The notes below the pieces were generated by a model. That model did not search any database, had not been told where the DNA came from, and saw only the letters and a list, made by a program, of their open reading frames with translations. 64,000 nucleotides of DNA, taken from contig NZ_AP018448.1 of NCBI RefSeq assembly GCF_030294945.1, positions 9,334,501-9,398,500 of the forward strand, read 5' to 3'. Shown piece by piece: positions 1-9,897 of this stretch. The DNA is from Streptomyces graminofaciens. GTDB lineage: Bacteria > Actinomycetota > Actinomycetes > Streptomycetales > Streptomycetaceae. The first letter of the stretch is position 1; the number at the start of each line of letters is the position of its first letter. The translations under genes and the position numbers were made by a program.

Positions 1-2433
1 GTAGGGCACTCGCTCCTCGCCGCGCAGGAGCGCAGCGTCCGCGTCCAGCGCGTCCCGGCGCAGCTCGCTCCAGGAGGTGGCCGACCAGACGTCCGCTGCC
101 ACGCCCCATTCCTCCGCGAGCAGCTTCTGCGCCTCCAGGACCCAGTGGATCGCCGTGCCGGAGCTGAGCAGCTGGATGCGCGGGGCGTTCGCCGCCGCCA
201 CGTCCACACCGGCCGACTCCGCCGTGTTGAAGCGGTACAGGCCCTTGACGATGCCCTCGTCGATGCCCGGGGCGGCCGGCTTGGCCGGCTGCGGCATCGG
301 CTCGTTGTAGACGGTGAGGTAGTAGAAGACGTTCGGGTCCTCGCCCGGGGCCGCCTCGCCGTACATCCGGCGCAGACCGTCCTTGACGATCGTCGCGACC
401 TCGTACGCGAACGCCGGGTCGTACGTCAGCGCCGCCGGGTTCGTCGCCGCGATCACCGGAGAGTGACCGTCGGCGTGCTGGAGGCCCTCGCCCGTCAGGG
501 TCGTACGGCCGGCCGTCGCACCGACGAGGAAACCACGGCCGAGCTGGTCGCCGAGCTGCCACATCTGGTCGGCCGTGCGCTGCCAGCCGAACATCGAGTA
601 GAAGATGTAGAAGGGGATCATCGCCTCACCGTGCGTGGAGTACGCGGTGGACGCGGCGATGAAGTCCGCCATGGAACCGGCCTCGGTGATCCCCTCGTTG
701 AGGATCTGGCCGTCCTTGGCCTCCTTGTAGTACATCAGCTGGTCGCGGTCGACCGGCTCGTACGTCTGGCCCTTGGGGGAGTAGATCCCGAGGGACGGGA
801 AGAGCGACTCCATGCCGAAGGTGCGCGCCTCGTCCGGGACGATCGGCACCCAGCGCCTCCCCGTCTGCTTGTCGCGGACCAGGTCCTTGACCAGGCGGAC
901 GAAGGCCATGGTCGTCGCCACGCTCTGCGAGCCGGAGCCCTTGTCGAAGGCGGCGAACGTCTTGTCGGCGGCGGCCGGGAGGGGGGCCAGCGCGTGCGTA
1001 CGGCGGGCCGGGGCCGGGCCGCCGAGGGCCGCGCGGCGCTCCTGGAGGTAGCGGACCTCGGGGGAGTCGGCGCCGGGGTGGCCGTAGGGGACGACCCCGT
1101 CGACGAACTGAGCGTCGGAGATCGGCAGTTCCAGCAGGTCGCGCATTGTCCTGAACTCGTCCACCGACAGCTTCTTCATCTGGTGGTTGGCGTTCTTCGA
1201 CGCGAAGCCCTCGCCGAGGGTGTGGCCCTTGACGGTCTGGGCCAGGATGACGGTCGGCGCGCCCTTGAACTCGACGGCGGCCTTGTACGCGGCGTACACC
1301 TTGCGGGCCTCGTGACCACCGCGGGAGAGGTGGAAACACTCGAGGATCTTGTCGTCGGACAGCAGCTTCGCCATCTCGACGAGCGCCGGGTCGGCGCCGA
1401 AGAAGTCCTGGCGGATGTAGGCGGCGTCGCGGGTCTGGTACGTCTGCACCTGGGCGTCCGGCACCTGGCGCAGGCGGCGTACGAGCGCGCCCGTGGTGTC
1501 GAGCTGGAACAGCTCGTCCCAGGCCGAACCCCACAGCGTCTTGACGACGTTCCAGCCGGCGCCGCGGAACTGGGCCTCCAGCTCCTGCACGATCTTGAAG
1601 TTCGCGCGGACCGGGCCGTCGAGGCGCTGCAGGTTGCAGTTGATGACGAAGGTCAGGTTGTCGAGACCCTCGCGGGAGGCCAGGGCGAGTGCCGCCGTGG
1701 ACTCGGGCTCGTCCATCTCGCCGTCACCGAGGAAGGCCCAGACGTGGGACGCGGAGACGTCCTTGATGCCGCGGTTGGTCAGATACCGGTTGAAGCGCGC
1801 CTGGTAGATCGCCGACAGCGGGCCGAGGCCCATCGACACCGTCGGGAACTCCCACAGCCAGGGCAGGCGGCGGGGGTGCGGGTACGACGGGAGGCCGTTG
1901 CCGCCCGACTCGCGGCGGAAGTTGTCGAGGTGGTCCTCGTTCAGGCGGCCGTCGAGGAAGGCGCGGGCGTAGATGCCGGGGGAGGCGTGGCCCTGGATGT
2001 AGAGCTGGTCGCCCGAGCCGTCGGCTTCCTTGCCCTTGAAGAAGTGGTTGAAGCCCGTCTCGTAGAGCCAGGCGGCGGAAGCGAAGGTGGCGATGTGGCC
2101 GCCGACGCCGTACTTGCTGCCCCGGGTGACCATCGCGGCCGCGTTCCAGCGGTTCCACGCGGTGATCTTCCGCTCCATCTCCTCGTCACCGGGCGCGGAC
2201 GGCTCGGCGGCGGTCGGGATGGTGTTGACGTAGTCGGTCTCGAGCAGCTTGGGCAGCGCGATGCCGTTGCCCTCCGCGCGCTCCAGCGTGCGGCGCATCA
2301 GGTACGCGGCACGGTGCGGGCCGGCCGCCTTGGCGACCGCGTCCAGCGAGGCCTGCCATTCGGCGGTTTCCTCGGGGTCACGGTCCGGGAGCTGGTCGAG
2401 CTCGCTCGGCTGGATGGCGTTGGGGTCGGTCAT
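1..2433 (-). CDS. aceE: Pyruvate dehydrogenase E1 (homodimeric type), C-terminus cut by window edge
   Basis: ThDP-dependent E1 decarboxylates pyruvate and acetylates the lipoyl arm of E2 in the cytoplasmic pyruvate dehydrogenase complex. 811 codons are visible, starting [14 protein letters not shown]. The ThDP/Mg motif GDGEMDEPE is at about residues 236-244, followed by NCNLQRLDG at 264-272. The homodimeric family is about 900 residues long, so roughly the last 90 lie outside the window. A GntR regulator is encoded next upstream on the same strand, and a 17-bp palindrome lies about 120 bp upstream of the start. The E2 and E3 genes are nearby at 4402-7656. The identification rests on continuous family-level similarity along the whole visible length. 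Confidence 0.97.
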   Translation of the reverse strand, partial: MTDPNAIQPSELDQLPDRDPEETAEWQASLDAVAKAAGPHRAAYLMRRTLERAEGNGIALPKLLETDYVNTIPTAAEPSAPGDEEMERKITAWNRWNAAAMVTRGSKYGVGGHIATFASAAWLYETGFNHFFKGKEADGSGDQLYIQGHASPGIYARAFLDGRLNEDHLDNFRRESGGNGLPSYPHPRRLPWLWEFPTVSMGLGPLSAIYQARFNRYLTNRGIKDVSASHVWAFLGDGEMDEPESTAALALASREGLDNLTFVINCNLQRLDGPVRANFKIVQELEAQFRGAGWNVVKTLWGSAWDELFQLDTTGALVRRLRQVPDAQVQTYQTRDAAYIRQDFFGADPALVEMAKLLSDDKILECFHLSRGGHEARKVYAAYKAAVEFKGAPTVILAQTVKGHTLGEGFASKNANHQMKKLSVDEFRTMRDLLELPISDAQFVDGVVPYGHPGADSPEVRYLQERRAALGGPAPARRTHALAPLPAAADKTFAAFDKGSGSQSVATTMAFVRLVKDLVRDKQTGRRWVPIVPDEARTFGMESLFPSLGIYSPKGQTYEPVDRDQLMYYKEAKDGQILNEGITEAGSMADFIAASTAYSTHGEAMIPFYIFYSMFGWQRTADQMWQLGDQLGRGFLVGATAGRTTLTGEGLQHADGHSPVIAATNPAALTYDPAFAYEVATIVKDGLRRMYGEAAPGEDPNVFYYLTVYNEPMPQPAKPAAPGIDEGIVKGLYRFNTAESAGVDVAAANAPRIQLLSSGTAIHWVLEAQKLLAEEWGVAADVWSATSWSELRRDALDADAALLRGEERVPY

Positions 2434-2760
2434 TGCGCCGCCTTCCTCAGTCGAAGGGGTTCCCTCATCGGTGTGGGATCGGGGGTTGCCCTTTGTCTTT
2501 GGCAGGACAGGGCGAGGGCCTTGGTGGGCCCGTCGGCGACTTTAACTCGCTGATCGATGATCGATCAAAGGGTTGATGGGCAAAACCTCTTGATCACGAG
2601 AAAGTCGGCACGGGGTGTCTCCGGCGGGGGCACCGGGTGCCGCTGCGATCCCGGGTTTCTGCAGGTGGGGCGGCGTTTGAGCGATGCTCCGCTCAAGAGC
2701 TCGGGGGTTCGGTCGGTGGGCGTGCGCGGGTCGTGGTGTGGTTGCCCGCGGCGAAAAAAA
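2434..2760. other. aceE upstream intergenic region
   Basis: This is 327 bases between the GntR stop and the aceE start. It is less GC-rich around 2540-2610. It holds the 17-bp palindrome at 2551-2567 and a second TGATCA core near 2591. No plausible small gene is seen. It most likely holds the aceE promoter. Confidence 0.6.
2551..2567. promoter_or_regulatory. Perfect 17-bp palindrome, candidate aceE operator
   Basis: The sequence TGATCGATGATCGATCA is two perfect 8-bp arms around a central G, 118-134 bp upstream of the aceE start. The adjacent FadR-type GntR gene is the obvious candidate regulator, by analogy with PdhR control of pdh genes. The palindrome is directly visible; the binding protein is inferred. 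Confidence 0.5.
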
Positions 2761-3402
2761 CTACGCCGGCTCGTCGTCCGTGTGTGGGGCGCAGCCCAGG
2801 ACGTGGGACTTGACCAGGTCCGCGATGCGGGGGTCGCGGCGGCGGAAAGCGGCCACCAACTCCTCGTGTTCCTCCGCGTAGGACTGCTGGACCGTGCCCA
2901 GCCAGCGGATGGACAGGGCCGTGAAGACCTCGATGCCCAGGCCCTCCCAGGTGTGCAGCAGCACCGAGTTGCCCGCCGCCCGCACCAGCTCACGGTGGAA
3001 GGCGACCGTGTGCCGCACCTGGGCCGTGCCGTCGGCGTTGCGGTCGGCCTCGTACAGCGCCGTGACGTGCGGTTCCAGTGCCGAGCAGTCCCCGGCCAGC
3101 CGCTCCGCCGCCAACTCCGCCGCGATCGCCTCAAGACCGGCCCGTACCGGATAGCTCTCCTCCAGGTCGGCCGCCGTCAGATTCCGCACGCGTACGCCCT
3201 TGTTCGGCGCGGACTCGATCAACCTCAGGGACTCCAGCTCGCGCAGCGCCTCCCGGACCGGGGTCTGGCTGACCTCCAGCTCCGTGGCGATCCGCCGCTC
3301 CACGATCCGCTCACCCGGCTTCCAGCGCCCGCTCACGATCCCCTCCACGATGTGCTCGCGGATCTGTTCGCGCAGCGAGTGGACGACGGGCGCGGTGGTC
3401 AT
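2761..3402 (-). CDS. GntR-family regulator, FadR/FCD subfamily
   Basis: A 213-aa DNA-binding regulator. The N-terminal winged helix (about residues 8-75) contains the GntR signature around VSQTPVREALRELE. It is followed by an all-helical FCD ligand-binding domain with spaced histidines of the metal/ligand pocket type (HTVAFHRELVRAAGN). The start at 3402 is chosen because GAAGGAG lies 5-6 bases upstream; a longer reading to 3486 lacks a ribosome site. It sits directly upstream of aceE on the same strand, so control of pyruvate dehydrogenase in response to a carboxylic acid is plausible but inferred. An imperfect palindrome at 3440-3454 overlaps its likely promoter and suggests autoregulation. 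Confidence 0.9.
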   Translation of the reverse strand: MTTAPVVHSLREQIREHIVEGIVSGRWKPGERIVERRIATELEVSQTPVREALRELESLRLIESAPNKGVRVRNLTAADLEESYPVRAGLEAIAAELAAERLAGDCSALEPHVTALYEADRNADGTAQVRHTVAFHRELVRAAGNSVLLHTWEGLGIEVFTALSIRWLGTVQQSYAEEHEELVAAFRRRDPRIADLVKSHVLGCAPHTDDEPA

Positions 3403-3439
3403 GCGGGCTCCTTCGGCGGGGGACAGAGCCCCAAGGGCG

Positions 3440-3454
3440 TTGACCTCTAGACAA
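3440..3454. promoter_or_regulatory. Imperfect palindrome, candidate GntR autoregulatory operator
   Basis: TTGACCTCTAGACAA has matching outer arms (TTGnC...GnCAA) and lies 38-52 bp upstream of the GntR start. On the minus strand it overlaps an AT-rich TTTATTGTCTAGA stretch that could be the -10 region. FCD-type GntR proteins usually bind short palindromes in their own promoters. Confidence 0.4.
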
Positions 3455-3674
3455 TAAAGCCGCCACCCCGCCGGTGAGAGGCGCACGGGGGCGCTTTGAC
3501 GCAGGTGAGACGAGACTTACACGCTCCCAGGGTGGCCTGGTTTGTAAAGACCCGTACCGGACAGGCTTCGGAGCCGTCACGGCCGTGTCACCCCGAGAAC
3601 CCCCGGGCCCCCGGCGGTGTGGCGATCGGCAGGGGCCCCGGTCGAGGGCGCCCCTTGGCACGAGGGGGGACGGC

Positions 3675-4328
3675 ATGCGCGGTGGGGGACGGCCCGGGGG
3701 AGCGCGGTGGTCGGTCGCGGCGGCCGTGGCGGCGGTGGTCATGGGCGTCGCGGGATGCGAGCCGGGGGACACGGGCGCCGTCGGGACCACGGCCGAGGAG
3801 ACCAGGACGGCAGCCGCGCCCCTCGGCGGCGCCTGCGTCTTCGTGAAACCGGACGGCGCGCGGAAGTTCGGCCACGTCGGCTGGGGCTTCAAGGTCACGG
3901 GCACGGACCGCTGGGTGTACGGCGCCGTGGAGAACCCGAGCGGCGCGCTGTACATCCCGCCCGGCGGCGACATCGGGGCGTGGCACGCGGAGGGGTCGTA
4001 CGAGCGGATGCTGAGCGACATGGCCACGGACGCGCACTATCCGGGCGAGTCGGCGGAGCCGTACAGCCGGTACCGCTGTACGAAGTCCTCGACGAGTGAG
4101 GTGGAGGCCGCCCGCGCGATGATCCGTACGGTCGAGGGGCGGGGGTTTCTGGTGGGGCTGGACCCGGACACGGGGGAGTTCGGGTCGCGGGACTGTCTGG
4201 ACGCGACGTACGACGTGTTGAAGGCGTACCGGACGCGGCGGTTGGCTCCGGCGTATCGGACGGAGATCCCGAATATGTGGGTGGAGTCGTTGGTGACCTG
4301 GTCGGACGGGACGTTGACGGCACGGTAG
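3675..4328 (+). CDS. Lipoprotein of unknown function
   Basis: A 217-aa protein with an N-terminal signal peptide ending in lipobox VAGC, so it is probably anchored outside the membrane. ATG 3675 is chosen because a purine-rich GAGGGGGGA precedes it and the signal sequence begins there. The mature part carries GHVGWGFKV near residue 70 and DCLDATYDVL near residue 180. A His-then-Cys order of this kind is seen in permuted papain-like (NlpC/P60, LRAT-like) folds, but I cannot confirm membership. The gene stands alone between divergent GntR and convergent sucB and ends at a strong bidirectional terminator. I do not recognise a named family. Confidence 0.75.
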   Translation: MRGGGRPGGARWSVAAAVAAVVMGVAGCEPGDTGAVGTTAEETRTAAAPLGGACVFVKPDGARKFGHVGWGFKVTGTDRWVYGAVENPSGALYIPPGGDIGAWHAEGSYERMLSDMATDAHYPGESAEPYSRYRCTKSSTSEVEAARAMIRTVEGRGFLVGLDPDTGEFGSRDCLDATYDVLKAYRTRRLAPAYRTEIPNMWVESLVTWSDGTLTAR

Positions 4329-4342
4329 GTGAGGCGGAAGAG

Positions 4343-4379
4343 CGGCGCCCCCGTCCGGAAGATCCGGACGGGGGCGCCG
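4343..4379. terminator. Bidirectional terminator between lipoprotein gene and sucB
   Basis: A perfect 17-bp inverted repeat (4343-4359 with 4363-4379, arms cggcgcccccgtccgga) and a 3-base loop lies between the two convergent genes. Confidence 0.9.
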
Positions 4380-4401
4380 TCGTACTGCGAACAGAAGACC
4401 C

Positions 4402-6207
4402 TTACAGGCCGAGCTCCACCTCGAACTCGCCGGCCTCCAGGATCGCCTTGACGGCCGTCAGGTAGCGGGCCGCGTCGGCACCGTCGACCAGGCGGTGGTC
4501 GTAGGAGAGGGTCAGGTACGTCATGTCGCGGACGCCGATGACCGTGCCCTCCTCCGTCTCGATCACGGCGGGGCGCTTGACCGTGGCGCCGATGCCGAGG
4601 ATCGCGACCTGGTTCGGCGGCACGATGATCGTGTCGAAGAGCGCGCCGCGCGAGCCGGTGTTGGAGATGGTGAACGTCGCACCGGACAGCTCGTCCGGCG
4701 TGATCTTGTTCGCCCGGACCTTGCCCGCCAGGTCGGCGGTGGCCTTGGCGATGCCGGCGATGTTGAGGTCGCCCGCGCCCTTGATGACCGGGGTCATCAG
4801 GCCCTTCTCGGAGTCCACCGCGATACCGACGTTCTCGGCGTCGAAGTAGGTGATCGTGCCCTCGGCCTCGTTGATCCGGGCGTTGATGACCGGGTGGGCC
4901 TTCAGCGCCTGGGCGGCGGCCTTGACGAAGAACGGCATCGGGGAGAGCTTGACGCCCTCGCGGGCCGCGAAGGAGTCCTTCGCCTGTCCCCGGAGCTTCA
5001 TCAGACGGGTGATGTCGACCTCGACGACCGAGGACAGCTGGGCCTGCTCACGCAGGGCCTTGACCATGTTGTCGCCGATGACCTTGCGGATGCGGGTCAT
5101 CTTGACGGTCTGGCCACGGAGGGGGGAGACCTCCAGCGCCGGGGCCTTCTTGGCGGCGGCGGCAGCCGGGGCGGCGGCCGGAGCCGGGGCGGCGGCGGCG
5201 GCCTTCGCGGCCTCGGCGGCGGCGATGACGTCCTGCTTGCGGATACGACCGCCGACGCCGGTGCCCTTGACGGAGCCCAGGTCGACGGCGTTCTCGGCGG
5301 CGAGCTTGCGCACCAGCGGGGTCACGTACGCACCCTCGTCCGTCGCCTTGGCGGCGGCGGGCGCGGCGGCGACCGGGGCCGGCGCGGGGGCCGGAGCAGC
5401 CGGGGCGGCGGCCACGGGGGCCGGAGCCGGGGCGGCGGGCGCGACGGGGGCCGGCGGGGCGACCGGAGCCGCGGGCGCGACCGGAGCGGGCGCGGGCGCG
5501 GGGGCGGCCGGGGCCGGAGCCGGGGCCGGGGCAGCGGCGGCGGGCGCCGGAGCCGGGGCGGCCGGGGCAGCCGCCGGAGCGGCACCCGGGGCGCCGATGA
5601 CGGCCAGCTTGGCGCCGACCTCGGCGGTCTCGTCCTCGGCGACGACGATCTCCAGGAGCACACCGGAGGTGGGCGCCGGGATCTCGGTGTCGACCTTGTC
5701 CGTGGAGACCTCGAGCAGCGGCTCGTCGGCCTCGACGCTCTCGCCGACCTCCTTGAGCCAGCGGGTGACGGTGCCCTCGGTGACGCTCTCGCCGAGCGCG
5801 GGGAGGACCACGTCGGTGCCCGTGGCGCCACCGGCCGGGGCGGCCGGAGCCGCGGCGGGGGCCGGAGCCGGGGCAGCGGGGGCCTCGGCGACCGGCGCCG
5901 GGGCGGGCGCGGCAGCCGGGGCCGGAGCTTCGGCGGCGGCGGGGGCCGGGGCGGCAGCGGGCGCGCCCGTGCCGTCGTCGATCAGGGCCAGCTCGGCGCC
6001 GACCTCGACGGTCTCGTCCTCGGCGACCTTGATGGACGCCAGGATGCCGGCGACCGGGGAGGGGATCTCGGTGTCGACCTTGTCGGTGGAGACCTCGAGC
6101 AGCGGCTCGTCGGCCTCGACGCGCTCACCCTCGGCCTTCAGCCAGCGGGTGACAGTGCCCTCGGTGACGCTCTCGCCGAGCGCCGGAAGGGTTACGGAAA
6201 CCGCCAT
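4402..6207 (-). CDS. sucB: Dihydrolipoamide acyltransferase E2 with two lipoyl domains (SucB/DlaT type)
   Basis: A 601-aa E2 core of 2-oxoacid dehydrogenase complexes that transfers the acyl group to CoA. Two lipoyl domains (about 1-77 and 131-206) each carry the lipoylated lysine in [10 protein letters not shown] (K43 and K171). Long Ala/Pro linkers follow (about 80-130 and 207-290). The peripheral subunit-binding domain is at about 292-330 ([17 protein letters not shown]). The catalytic domain is about 360-600, with SYDHRLVDG (H571, D575). In actinobacteria one E2 of this type can serve both pyruvate and 2-oxoglutarate dehydrogenase, so the sucB label is conventional. It follows lpdA by 60 bases on the same strand and is probably co-transcribed. 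Confidence 0.95.
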   Translation of the reverse strand: MAVSVTLPALGESVTEGTVTRWLKAEGERVEADEPLLEVSTDKVDTEIPSPVAGILASIKVAEDETVEVGAELALIDDGTGAPAAAPAPAAAEAPAPAAAPAPAPVAEAPAAPAPAPAAAPAAPAGGATGTDVVLPALGESVTEGTVTRWLKEVGESVEADEPLLEVSTDKVDTEIPAPTSGVLLEIVVAEDETAEVGAKLAVIGAPGAAPAAAPAAPAPAPAAAAPAPAPAPAAPAPAPAPVAPAAPVAPPAPVAPAAPAPAPVAAAPAAPAPAPAPVAAAPAAAKATDEGAYVTPLVRKLAAENAVDLGSVKGTGVGGRIRKQDVIAAAEAAKAAAAAPAPAAAPAAAAAKKAPALEVSPLRGQTVKMTRIRKVIGDNMVKALREQAQLSSVVEVDITRLMKLRGQAKDSFAAREGVKLSPMPFFVKAAAQALKAHPVINARINEAEGTITYFDAENVGIAVDSEKGLMTPVIKGAGDLNIAGIAKATADLAGKVRANKITPDELSGATFTISNTGSRGALFDTIIVPPNQVAILGIGATVKRPAVIETEEGTVIGVRDMTYLTLSYDHRLVDGADAARYLTAVKAILEAGEFEVELGL

Positions 6208-6267
6208 GGTTTCTGTTGCTCCTTAACGATTGCGGAAGTCTGGATCGTCGCTTCGTCGACCGAGGGG

Positions 6268-7656
6268 TCAGTCGTGCGAGTGCAGCGGCTTGCCCGCGAG
6301 GGCCAGGTGGGCCTCGCCGAGCGCCTCGTTCTGCGTCGGGTGGGCGTGGACGAGCTGGGCGACCTCGGCGGGGAGGGCTTCCCAGTTGTAGATCAGCTGG
6401 GCTTCGCCGACCTGCTCACCCATGCGGTCACCCACCATGTGGACGCCGACCACGGCACCGTCCTTGACCTGGACGAGCTTGATCTCGCCCGAGGTGTTCA
6501 GGATCTTGCTCTTGCCGTTGCCCGCGAGGTTGTACTTCAGAGCGACGACCTTGTCCGCGCCGTAGATCTCCTTGGCCTTGGCCTCGGTGATGCCGACGGA
6601 GGCGACCTCGGGGTGGCAGTACGTCACCCGGGGGACACCGTCGTAGTCGATCGGAACGACCTTCAGACCGGCCAGACGCTCCGCCACCAGCATGCCCTCG
6701 GCGAAGCCGACGTGCGCGAGCTGGAGGGTCGGGACCAGGTCACCGACGGCGGAGATGGTCGGGACGTTCGTGCGCATGTACTCGTCGACCAGGACGTAGC
6801 CGCGGTCCATCGCGACGCCCTGCTCCTCGTAGCCGAGACCGGCGGAGACGGGCCCACGGCCCACCGCGACCAGCAGGACCTCGGCGTCGAACTCCTTGCC
6901 GTCGGCCAGGGTGACCTTGATGCCCTCGGCGGTGTACTCGGCCTTCGAGAAGAACGTGCCCAGGTTGAACTTGATGCCGCGCTTGCGGAACGCGCGCTCG
7001 AGAAGCTTGGAGCTGTTCTCGTCCTCGACCGGGACGAGGTGCTTCAGGCCCTCGATGACGGTGACGTCGGCGCCGAACGACTTCCACGCGGAGGCGAACT
7101 CGACGCCGATGACGCCGCCGCCCAGGATGATCGCGGACTTCGGCACACGGTCCAGGACGAGGGCGTGGTCCGAGGAGATGATGCGGTTGCCGTCGATCTC
7201 CAGGCCCGGCAGCGACTTCGGCACGGAGCCGGTCGCCAGCAGGACGTGGCGGCCCTGGATGCGCTGGCCGTTCACGTCGACGGAGGTGGGGGAGGACAGT
7301 CGGCCCTCACCCTCGATGTAGGTGACCTTGCGGGAGGCGATGAGCCCCTGCAGACCCTTGTACAGGCCGGAGATCACGCCGTCCTTGTACTTGTGGACGG
7401 CGGGGACGTCGATGCCCTCGAAGGTGGCCTTCACACCGAACTGCTCGCTCTCGCGGGCCTGGTCGGCGATCTCGCCCGCGTGCAGCAGGGCCTTCGTGGG
7501 GATGCAACCCCGGTGCAGGCAGGTGCCGCCGACCTTGTCCTTCTCGATCAGGGCGACGTCCAGGCCCAGCTGCGCCCCGCGCAGGGCCGCGGCGTAACCA
7601 CCGCTACCACCGCCGAGGATCACTAGGTCGAAAACGGTGCTGGCGTCGTTCGCCAC
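6268..7656 (-). CDS. lpdA: Dihydrolipoyl dehydrogenase (E3)
   Basis: A 462-aa FAD flavoprotein that reoxidises dihydrolipoyl groups with NAD+. The N-terminal FAD Rossmann motif is LVILGGGSGGYAAA. The redox disulfide is C46/C51 in GGTCLHRGCIPTK, the NAD motif is AIILGGGVIGVE, and the C-terminal interface base is His439 in HAHPTQNEALGE with Glu444. GTG 7656 is chosen because GGAGG lies 7 bases upstream; an ATG 12 bases earlier would have no site. It lies upstream of sucB and downstream of pepA on the same strand. The length is typical for the family. Confidence 0.97.
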   Translation of the reverse strand: MANDASTVFDLVILGGGSGGYAAALRGAQLGLDVALIEKDKVGGTCLHRGCIPTKALLHAGEIADQARESEQFGVKATFEGIDVPAVHKYKDGVISGLYKGLQGLIASRKVTYIEGEGRLSSPTSVDVNGQRIQGRHVLLATGSVPKSLPGLEIDGNRIISSDHALVLDRVPKSAIILGGGVIGVEFASAWKSFGADVTVIEGLKHLVPVEDENSSKLLERAFRKRGIKFNLGTFFSKAEYTAEGIKVTLADGKEFDAEVLLVAVGRGPVSAGLGYEEQGVAMDRGYVLVDEYMRTNVPTISAVGDLVPTLQLAHVGFAEGMLVAERLAGLKVVPIDYDGVPRVTYCHPEVASVGITEAKAKEIYGADKVVALKYNLAGNGKSKILNTSGEIKLVQVKDGAVVGVHMVGDRMGEQVGEAQLIYNWEALPAEVAQLVHAHPTQNEALGEAHLALAGKPLHSHD

Positions 7657-7847
7657 GTCACGTCCTCCATGCATGTGCGCCGTACGCCGGTCTCCAGTGA
7701 CCGCGCGGCGGCTGGTGTCCGGCCGCTCTTCTTCGGCCCTGTGGTGGGGGCCCTGTCCTGCCGAGCCCCATCTTCGCACTTGTCGAGAGGGAACGAGACG
7801 CCGGGCCTGTGTGTGAGACGTCGCACTCTCAAAGGAGCGCGCGGCAC

Positions 7848-7882
7848 AACGGCCCCGGGGCGGCGAGCACCCAGGGGCCGTT
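7848..7882 (-). terminator. Terminator downstream of pepA
   Basis: An inverted repeat aacggcccc (7848-7856) with ggggccgtt (7874-7882) and a 17-base loop lies just past the pepA stop on the minus strand. It separates pepA from lpdA-sucB. Confidence 0.7.
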
Positions 7883-7900
7883 ATGACAAAGGAACAAACC

Positions 7901-9427
7901 TCAGCCGAGGTCGCCCGCCGCCGTGAGCTCGGCCAGCCGCACCAGAGTCCGCACAGCGGACCCCGTTCCACCCTTGGGCGTGTATCCGAACGGCCCGCTC
8001 TCGTTGAACGCCGGCCCCGCGATGTCCAGGTGCGCCCAGGTGATGCCCTCGCCCACGAACTCCTTGAGGAACAGGCCGGCGACCAGCCCGCCGCCGTACC
8101 GCTCACCCATGTTCGCGATGTCGGCGGTCGGGGAGTCCATCCCCTTGCGCAGGTGGTCCGGCAGCGGCATCGGCCAGGCCGCCTCGCCGACCTCCTCCGC
8201 CGCCTCGTGCACCGCGGAGCGGAACGCGTCGTCGTTGGCCATGATCCCGAACGTGCGGTTGCCCAGCGCCAGCATCATCGCGCCGGTCAGGGTCGCCACG
8301 TCGACGATCGCGTCCGGCTTGTCCTCGGACGCCTTGGCGAGCGCGTCGGCCAGCACCAGCCGGCCCTCCGCGTCGGTGTTGAGGACCTCGACGGTCTTGC
8401 CGCTGTACATGCGCAGCACATCACCCGGGCGGGTGGCGGAGCCGGACGGCATGTTCTCGGCGAGGGCGAGCCAGCCCGTGACGTTGACCTCCAGGCCGAG
8501 GCGCGCGGCGGCGACGACCGCGGCGAACACGGCGGCGGCACCGCTCATGTCGCACTTCATCGTCTCGTTGTGCCCGGCGGGCTTGAGCGAGATGCCGCCC
8601 GAGTCGTAGGTGATGCCCTTGCCGACGAACGCCAGGTGCTTCGTCGCGTTGGCGGAGGTGTACGACAGCTTCACCAGGCGGGGAGCGGCGGCGGAGCCCG
8701 CGCCGACGCCGAGGATGCCGCCGTAGCCGCCCTTCTCCAGCGCCTTCTCGTCGAGCACCTGCACCTTGATGCCGTGCTCCTTGGCCGCGGCCTGGGCGAC
8801 GGCGGCGAACGCCTCGGGGTCGAGGTCGTTCGGCGGGGTGTTGATCAGGTCGCGGGCGCGGTTCAGTTCCTCGGACACGGCGACGGCCCGCTCCGCGGCG
8901 GCCTTGTGGGCGCGGTCGCGGGGCTTGGCGCCCAGCAGGGCGACCTCGGCGAGCGGCGCCTTGCCGTTCTTCGACTTGGTGTCCTTGCCGGTGTCCTTGT
9001 AGGCGTCGAACGAGTACGCGCCGAGCAGCGCGCCCTCCGCGACGGCGCCGACGTCGGAGGCGTCGCCGAGCGGCAGCGCGAACGCGGCCTTCTTCGTGCC
9101 GGTCAGCGCGCGGGCCGCGGCACCGGCCGCCCGGCGCAGCGACTCGGCGCCGAACGAGCCGTCCTTCTCCGGCTCGGCTCCCAGGCCGACCGCCACGACG
9201 AGCGGTGCCTTGAAGCCGGACGGGGCGGGCAGCTTCGTCACCTCGCCCTCGGCGCCCGAGGCACCGAGGGTCTGCAGGACGCCGGCCAGCTTGCCGTCGT
9301 ACGCCTTGTCCACGGCCTCGGCGCCCGGTGCGACGACCGGGCCCTTGGCACCCTTCGCGACACCGACGACGATCGCGTCGGCACGCAGGCCCGACGCGGC
9401 GGCGGTGCTGAGAGTGAGAGCAGTCAC
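7901..9427 (-). CDS. pepA: Leucyl aminopeptidase (M17)
   Basis: A 508-aa cytosolic dizinc aminopeptidase that releases N-terminal residues from peptides. The N-terminal macro-like domain is about 1-190. The C-terminal catalytic domain carries the metal/catalytic Lys region GKGITYDSGGISLKP, the aspartate in MKCDMSGAAAV, and the family signature NTDAEGRLVLADAL. The length and all metal-binding blocks match M17 enzymes. It is transcribed away from the PelA-like gene across a 470-base spacer and ends at a hairpin (7848-7882). Confidence 0.96.
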   Translation of the reverse strand: MTALTLSTAAASGLRADAIVVGVAKGAKGPVVAPGAEAVDKAYDGKLAGVLQTLGASGAEGEVTKLPAPSGFKAPLVVAVGLGAEPEKDGSFGAESLRRAAGAAARALTGTKKAAFALPLGDASDVGAVAEGALLGAYSFDAYKDTGKDTKSKNGKAPLAEVALLGAKPRDRAHKAAAERAVAVSEELNRARDLINTPPNDLDPEAFAAVAQAAAKEHGIKVQVLDEKALEKGGYGGILGVGAGSAAAPRLVKLSYTSANATKHLAFVGKGITYDSGGISLKPAGHNETMKCDMSGAAAVFAAVVAAARLGLEVNVTGWLALAENMPSGSATRPGDVLRMYSGKTVEVLNTDAEGRLVLADALAKASEDKPDAIVDVATLTGAMMLALGNRTFGIMANDDAFRSAVHEAAEEVGEAAWPMPLPDHLRKGMDSPTADIANMGERYGGGLVAGLFLKEFVGEGITWAHLDIAGPAFNESGPFGYTPKGGTGSAVRTLVRLAELTAAGDLG

Positions 9428-9897
9428 GGTGGTGAGATCTCGCTTCCAATTGAGTTTCGATGGCCGAACGGACGGCTCGACCGGGCCGGAGCATGCCGAG
9501 AACGAGCCTAGGCCTTGTTCGGCCTATCGGATCCGGGCTGCGCGGCCGTTCGCGCGCATGCCGGTCCTCCGGTCCTTCATCGACCAGCCTCCCCGACTTT
9601 CGCGTCCGGCCGTGCAGGGAGATCCCCATGAATTCGGCGTAGGGGGATCCCTTGTCGCCGCGCGCTCGCGGACCACCCTCGCCATCCGCGCTCGCGGCGA
9701 TCGAATTCGGTCATTTCTGCGGACGGTCACCCCTGCGTGGCGTCATGGTCCTTTCCCACCCCTCACCTCACCCGACCTGAGCCACACTCGTCGGCATCCG
9801 GCGAGCGGTCTGCTCATCGGTTTGCAGCATTTCCACAGATTCCCCTCCACTCGATCACCGATCGTGAGGGGAATCTTCTGGGGGGGTAGGGACGAAT
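9428..9897. other. 470-base divergent spacer between pepA and the Pel-like locus
   Basis: No convincing small gene is seen. It contains a short inverted repeat GATCCCC/GGGGATC (9621-9627 with 9643-9649) and the stronger hairpin at 9837-9876 next to the following start codon. Promoters for both divergent genes must lie here. Confidence 0.6.
9837..9876 (+). promoter_or_regulatory. Long hairpin just upstream of the PelA-like start
   Basis: Perfect 11-bp arms AGATTCCCCTC (9837-9847) and GAGGGGAATCT (9866-9876) enclose an inner CAC...GTG pairing. The ribosome site (GGGGGGGTAGGG) and ATG 9898 follow directly. It could be an operator, or a leader RNA structure controlling translation. No T-tract follows, so simple termination is less likely. 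Confidence 0.55.

Noticed and set aside
145..2553. Long open frame of 802 codons antisense to aceE
   Set aside because: It is a GC-bias shadow: Arg/Gly/Val-rich translation with no motifs, while the opposite strand encodes a complete aceE.
5340..5960. Apparent DNA repeats of ggcggg/gccgg type
   Set aside because: They encode the Ala/Pro-rich linkers normal for E2 proteins and are not mobile or CRISPR repeats.
4495..7626. 1043-codon plus-strand frame opposite sucB and lpdA
   Set aside because: Antisense shadow with Gly/Arg/Asp repeats caused by the Ala/Pro linkers of E2.
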